NCBI RefSeq assembly: GCF_004346035.1
Contig: NZ_SLZN01000010.1
Coordinates: 43,185-107,184 of the forward strand
Reading direction: 5' to 3'
From: Acidomonas methanolica
GTDB lineage: Bacteria > Pseudomonadota > Alphaproteobacteria > Acetobacterales > Acetobacteraceae
Length of the DNA stretch: 64,000 nt
Below the pieces are notes generated by a model. The model was not told the origin of the DNA. It searched no databases and was given only the letters and a program-made list of their open reading frames with translations. Shown piece after piece: positions 60,954-64,000 of this stretch (positions are counted from its first letter, which is position 1; each line of letters starts with the position of its first letter). The position numbers were made by a program, and so were the translations under genes.

Positions 60954-62075
60954 ATGAACGCCAGCCCGCCGCGCGAGGTTGCCCCCGATCTCGCCCTTTC
61001 CTTGCAGTCCGTTGCCGCCGAGGCGATGCGCCGGCAAGCCGCGACCCGTCCGTCCCCGCATCGCCGGACGCTGCCGTTGCGCGTCGGCACGCGCGCCTCG
61101 CCGCTTGCCCTGGTGCAGACGCGGGCCTTCCTGACGCGCTTGACGCGGTTTTGTCCGGTCCTGCGCGACATGGGCGCGTTTCAGGAGCACCAGATGACCA
61201 CGACGGGCGATCAGGTCCAGTCGCGCCGTCTGGCGGAGATCGGCGGCAAGGGGTTGTTCGCCAAGGAAATCCACGAGGCGCTGGCGGAAGGGCGGATCGA
61301 TTTCGCCGTGCACAGCCTCAAGGATCTGGAGACGACGCTGCCGGACGGGCTCGAACTGGCCTGCACCCTGCGGCGCGAGGACGAGCGGGATGTGCTGATC
61401 CTCCATCCGCGCCTTCGGGCGGAGGCGGCCCGTCATGCGGACCCGCTGGACGTGCTGCCGGAAGGCGCGGTGATCGGCTGTTCCTCCGTGCGGCGTCAGG
61501 CGCAGTTGCTGCATCGCCGTCCGGATCTGCGTTTCACCCTGCTGCGCGGCAACGTGCAGACGCGGCTGGACAAGCTGGCGGGCGGCGCGTGTGACGCGAC
61601 GATGCTCGCTCTGGCGGGGCTCCGGCGTCTGGGTATGGAGGATCGCGCGGATATCGTGCTCGATCCGGAAAAGATGGTTCCGGCGGCGGGTCAGGGAATC
61701 GTCGGGGTGACGGTGCGGTCGTCGGATACCGAGTTGCTCGACCTTCTTTCCGCCATCGAGGACCCCGAGGCGCGGGTGGTGGCGACGGCGGAGCGCGCCC
61801 TGCTCGCGGTGCTGGACGGCTCCTGCCGCACCCCGATCGGCGGTTACGCGCGGCTGGTGGAGAATGGTCGGGCGGGTCACGAAACGGGTCATGGGCCGCT
61901 GGCCGGGCGCGACCTCGTCCTGACCGGGCTGGTGGCGCGCGAGGATGGCAGCTTCTATCTGAAGCGCGAGATCCGGGGCGCGCCCGCCGATGCGCGGCGA
62001 CTCGGCGAGGAACTCGGGGCCTCGCTCCGGGCGGATTCGCCTGCCGATATCTTCGAGGATTCCGCTGCGGGCTGA
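60954..62075 (+). CDS. hemC: Porphobilinogen deaminase (hydroxymethylbilane synthase)
   Basis: Links four porphobilinogens in haem synthesis. The cofactor Cys lies in L-D-G-S-C-R-T-P-I-G-G-Y, and R-V-G-T-R-A-S-P-L-A and I-G-C-S-S-V-R-R-Q-A-Q are family motifs. At 373 aa it is about 60 residues longer than usual: about 40 extra residues before R-V-G-T-R (M-N-A-S-P-P-R-E-V start) plus extra residues near the C-terminus. A later in-frame start is possible but none has a clear ribosome binding site. hemD follows 28 bases after the stop. Confidence 0.95.
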   Translation: MNASPPREVAPDLALSLQSVAAEAMRRQAATRPSPHRRTLPLRVGTRASPLALVQTRAFLTRLTRFCPVLRDMGAFQEHQMTTTGDQVQSRRLAEIGGKGLFAKEIHEALAEGRIDFAVHSLKDLETTLPDGLELACTLRREDERDVLILHPRLRAEAARHADPLDVLPEGAVIGCSSVRRQAQLLHRRPDLRFTLLRGNVQTRLDKLAGGACDATMLALAGLRRLGMEDRADIVLDPEKMVPAAGQGIVGVTVRSSDTELLDLLSAIEDPEARVVATAERALLAVLDGSCRTPIGGYARLVENGRAGHETGHGPLAGRDLVLTGLVAREDGSFYLKREIRGAPADARRLGEELGASLRADSPADIFEDSAAG

Positions 62076-62103
62076 GTTCCTTCAGTCCGGGCGGCGGGGC
62101 GCG

Positions 62104-62820
62104 GTGCTCGTCACGCGGCCCGAGCCCGGCCTGTCGGAGACGATGGCGCGTCTCGCGGCCTCGGGATGGTGCGGGATTGCCTGTCCGGCCCTGAATGTGG
62201 AGTCGCGCCCGTTGCGGCTGAGCGAAGCACGGTTCGACGGGGTTCTCGTGAGTTCCGGTCAGGCGCTGCCCTCCCTGTGTGGGGCTGTCACGCCCGATCT
62301 GCCGCTTTTCGCTGTAGGTGAGGCAACGGCGGCGCGCGCGCGGGCGGCCGGATTCCGGGACGTGCGTGCGGCGGAGGGCGATGCGGCCGCCCTGCTGGCG
62401 GCGCTTGGCCCCGCGCCCGGAGGCGGGGGGCACCTGCTTCTCCCGACCGGCGAAGGGGTGGGGCAGGCGCTGGCCGAAGGCGCGCGGCGGCTGGGCTGGC
62501 GCGTGACACGGCGGGTGGCCTATGTGGCGCGTCCGGCGGCGACGCTCGCGAAGGACGGGCTGGCGGCCTTGGCGGCTGGCCGGGTCGAGGCCGTGCTGTT
62601 TTTTTCGGCGGCGACGGCGCGTGCCTTTCGGCGGGCGCTGCCGCCCCTTCTCGTGCGAAGCCTCTCCGACATTCATGCCATTGTGCTGGCTCCGAAGATC
62701 GCCGCCGCGCTCGACCCTGCCGAATGGGCGCGCATTTCCATGGCGATGCGCCCGCATCAGGACGCCATGCTGGAATGTCTGGCGCGCCGGGAGGATGGGG
62801 ACGCCGTCATCCGTTCATGA
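62104..62820 (+). CDS. hemD: Uroporphyrinogen-III synthase
   Basis: Closes hydroxymethylbilane to uroporphyrinogen III. This family is poorly conserved; the start V-L-V-T-R-P-E-P-G and the F-A-V-G-E-A-T-A, L-L-L-P-T-G-E-G and V-L-F-F-S-A-A-T-A-R-A-F segments are its best markers. The GTG at 62104 gives the normal N-terminus (238 aa); the frame is open further upstream inside hemC. The position directly after hemC supports the call. Confidence 0.88.
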   Translation: MLVTRPEPGLSETMARLAASGWCGIACPALNVESRPLRLSEARFDGVLVSSGQALPSLCGAVTPDLPLFAVGEATAARARAAGFRDVRAAEGDAAALLAALGPAPGGGGHLLLPTGEGVGQALAEGARRLGWRVTRRVAYVARPAATLAKDGLAALAAGRVEAVLFFSAATARAFRRALPPLLVRSLSDIHAIVLAPKIAAALDPAEWARISMAMRPHQDAMLECLARREDGDAVIRS

Positions 62821-62940
62821 TGAAGTCCCGGAGGCGTCAGAGCCCGTCCACGTCAATCCGGTTTTCCAATCTTTCTGCCTGACAGCCGGATATTCCGTTT
62901 CCCTCGCACTCCCGCTCTCGGCGCCCCGGCAAGCGGGCAG

Positions 62941-63834
62941 TCAGACCTTCCATGCCGCGGCAACCTCGCCCAGCCTTTTGAGAACGGCTTCATCTGCGGG
63001 CCGTATTGCTTCTGAGAAAACGGGATTCTCGAAATAGCCGATCACCACCAGAGGGCTGCGCCCGCCGGGGGGCACCAGAACCGCGAGATCGTTTGTTTTG
63101 TTGCCGAGGCCTGGTCGCATGCCTGTTCCGGTCTTGTCATAGCCGCGCCAGTCAGCCGGTATTCCCGCCCGTATCCGATTCTGTCCGCTCCGCGTCGCGG
63201 CCATCCATGCCTGCAATCGCTCGCGACTGCCCTTGCTGAGGACGTCGCCGAGCACGATCCGATGCACGGTGTCGGCCATGGCGTGAGGCGTCGTGCTGTT
63301 CGCTTCAGTGCCGGGCGGAATCACGTTGACGCTCGGTTCGTAGCCGTCGAGGCGACTTGTATCGTCGCCGATCTCACGCCAGAAGCGCGTCACGGCTTCC
63401 GGCCCTCCGAGCCGGCGCATGAGCACGTTCGCGGCCGCATTGTCGCTCGTGATCTGCACGGCCTTGGCCAGCGCCAGAATTGACAGGCCTCCTGCGGCAA
63501 GATTCTCTTCGACAACAGGCGAGTAACCGACGATATCGGCCTTGCTGAAGGACAGCGTCTCCGTCAGATCGAGACGTCCGACATCGCTTTCACGCAACAC
63601 CATGGCCGCCAACGAAAGTTTGAAGGTCGAACAATGGCAAAAGCGCTCGTCGGCGCGCCAGCCGAAACTGCGCCCGCTGCCAATATCCAGCACAAACGCT
63701 CCCAGCCTGCCGCCGGAAGTTTGCTCCACGGCGCGAAGGCGTGCGACCGGGTTTGGAGTTGATGCCAGCGCAGTCGAGGCGGCGGGCAGGAGAAGGCTTG
63801 CGCCAAGGGCGAGAGTAAAATCACGTCGGTCCAT
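62941..63834 (-). CDS. Class A beta-lactamase
   Basis: Serine beta-lactamase of 297 aa. Complete class A motifs: Ser69-Thr-Phe-Lys72 (Ambler S70-x-x-K), Ser129-Asp-Asn (SDN), Glu165-Pro-Ser-Val-Asn169 (Ambler E166 and N170) and Lys231-Thr-Gly. A Cys precedes the active Ser, but the second Cys needed for the carbapenemase-type disulfide is missing after KTGTG, so a carbapenemase of that kind is not indicated. The N-terminus MDRRDFTLALGAS is a Tat-type twin-arginine signal. It stands apart from the haem genes, with an insertion-sequence end 65 bases upstream. No regulator of the AmpR type is seen. The spectrum cannot be predicted. Confidence 0.95.
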   Translation of the reverse strand: MDRRDFTLALGASLLLPAASTALASTPNPVARLRAVEQTSGGRLGAFVLDIGSGRSFGWRADERFCHCSTFKLSLAAMVLRESDVGRLDLTETLSFSKADIVGYSPVVEENLAAGGLSILALAKAVQITSDNAAANVLMRRLGGPEAVTRFWREIGDDTSRLDGYEPSVNVIPPGTEANSTTPHAMADTVHRIVLGDVLSKGSRERLQAWMAATRSGQNRIRAGIPADWRGYDKTGTGMRPGLGNKTNDLAVLVPPGGRSPLVVIGYFENPVFSEAIRPADEAVLKRLGEVAAAWKV

Positions 63835-63863
63835 TATCGAGTCCCGATATCGTTCGTTTGTCG

Positions 63864-63891
63864 ATTTTATCATCCCGACCGGCGCAGTCAC
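63864..63891 (-). promoter_or_regulatory. Candidate promoter of the beta-lactamase gene
   Basis: On the minus strand, GTGACT (63886-63891) and TAAAAT (63864-63869) are separated by 16 bases, about 30 bases before the ATG. Both boxes lie between the insertion-sequence end and the gene, so expression need not depend on the element. Confidence 0.4.
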
Positions 63892-63898
63892 GGCGTCC

Positions 63899-64000
63899 TG
63901 AAGTAGCCCCTGGAAATGGGACCACAGGTTAAGTTGGAGATATCTGGCTCTGTCGTATGAAGGAGCGATGATGACGAAGAAGACGAGACGGAAGCTGGAC
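63899..64000 (+). mobile_element. Left end of an IS3-family element, truncated by window edge
   Basis: From TGAAGTAGCCCCTGGAAATG at 63899 the sequence looks like an IS3-family terminal inverted repeat (starts with TG, GC-rich run) followed by a leader and a transposase OrfA start. Only the first 102 bases are in the window, so family and group are provisional. Confidence 0.6.
63968..64000 (+). CDS. IS3-type transposase OrfA, N-terminal fragment
   Basis: AGGAG at 63961-63965 precedes two ATG codons and the sequence M-M-T-K-K-T-R-R-K-L-D, which then leaves the window. M-T/S-K-x-T/R-R-R-x-H/L is the usual start of OrfA proteins in the IS3 family, which carry a helix-turn-helix DNA-binding domain. 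Too short for a firm assignment. Confidence 0.55.
   Translation, partial: MMTKKTRRKLD

Noticed and set aside
1..64000. tRNA, rRNA, CRISPR and prophage signals
   Set aside because: I looked through the gaps between genes by eye and found no cloverleaf with a conserved T-loop, no rRNA segment, no spaced repeats of CRISPR size and no phage structural genes. A covariance search could still find a divergent RNA.

Overview
The window is high-GC bacterial chromosome (about 65 % G+C by eye) with densely packed genes, many joined by 4-bp ATGA overlaps. Gene content points to an alphaproteobacterium and most likely to the Acetobacteraceae (acetic acid bacteria). The evidence is a type II DAHP synthase, a short psd-pssA pair, the hemC / tsaD-gpsA divergent pair, a PepSY/DUF3325/DUF3649 iron module facing a TonB receptor, an MJ0042 zinc-ribbon protein and a KirBac-type channel. 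The genus cannot be fixed from the sequence alone.

Layout. 1-2886: the end of a probable motility locus (a MotE/MgtE-N-like protein cut by the window edge, then a large exported repeat protein). 2873-14785: redox, transport and NAD salvage genes (pncA, glutathione peroxidase, nucleoside transporter, S10 peptidase, ferredoxin-NADP reductase, glutathione reductase, a hydrolase, alkB, type II DAHP synthase, pncB, and a small acidic protein with four perfect 15-bp repeats). 14868-25635: gltX, a Kir channel, psd-pssA, gloB, and an envelope cluster ftsE-ftsX-ydcF-plsC. 25806-32402: two large sensor kinases, hslVU, sufE and a tiny secreted repeat protein. 32758-39498: rpmI-rplT, terminator, pheST-lpxB, then ygfZ-hisI on the other strand.

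39640-45182 is a tightly overlapped five-gene operon: a dCache-GAF receptor with a cyclase-like domain, an MlaE-type permease, an ABC-ATPase-like protein, an MCE protein and a lipoprotein. The cyclase-like domain and the ATPase have both lost their catalytic motifs, so this is an Mla-like lipid-transport operon with two pseudoenzymes, and it is the most unusual thing in the window. 45170-49568 is an iron-siderophore locus: a TonB receptor diverges from DUF3649-PepSY-DUF3325, and two near-identical TTGCGA-N5-TCGCAA palindromes that look like Fur-type operators lie between them.

49590-62820 holds bioB, a di-iron ferritin-fold protein, a Dabb-domain protein, an M13 peptidase, an OpuAC-like protein coupled to an MBL-fold hydrolase, two methyltransferases, tsaD-rlmJ-gpsA and the divergent hemC-hemD. 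The window ends with a class A beta-lactamase whose upstream region runs into the left end of an IS3-type insertion sequence cut by the window edge. I see no tRNA, rRNA, CRISPR array or prophage. Every gap between genes is short except the roughly 355 bases before rpmI, which are described separately.
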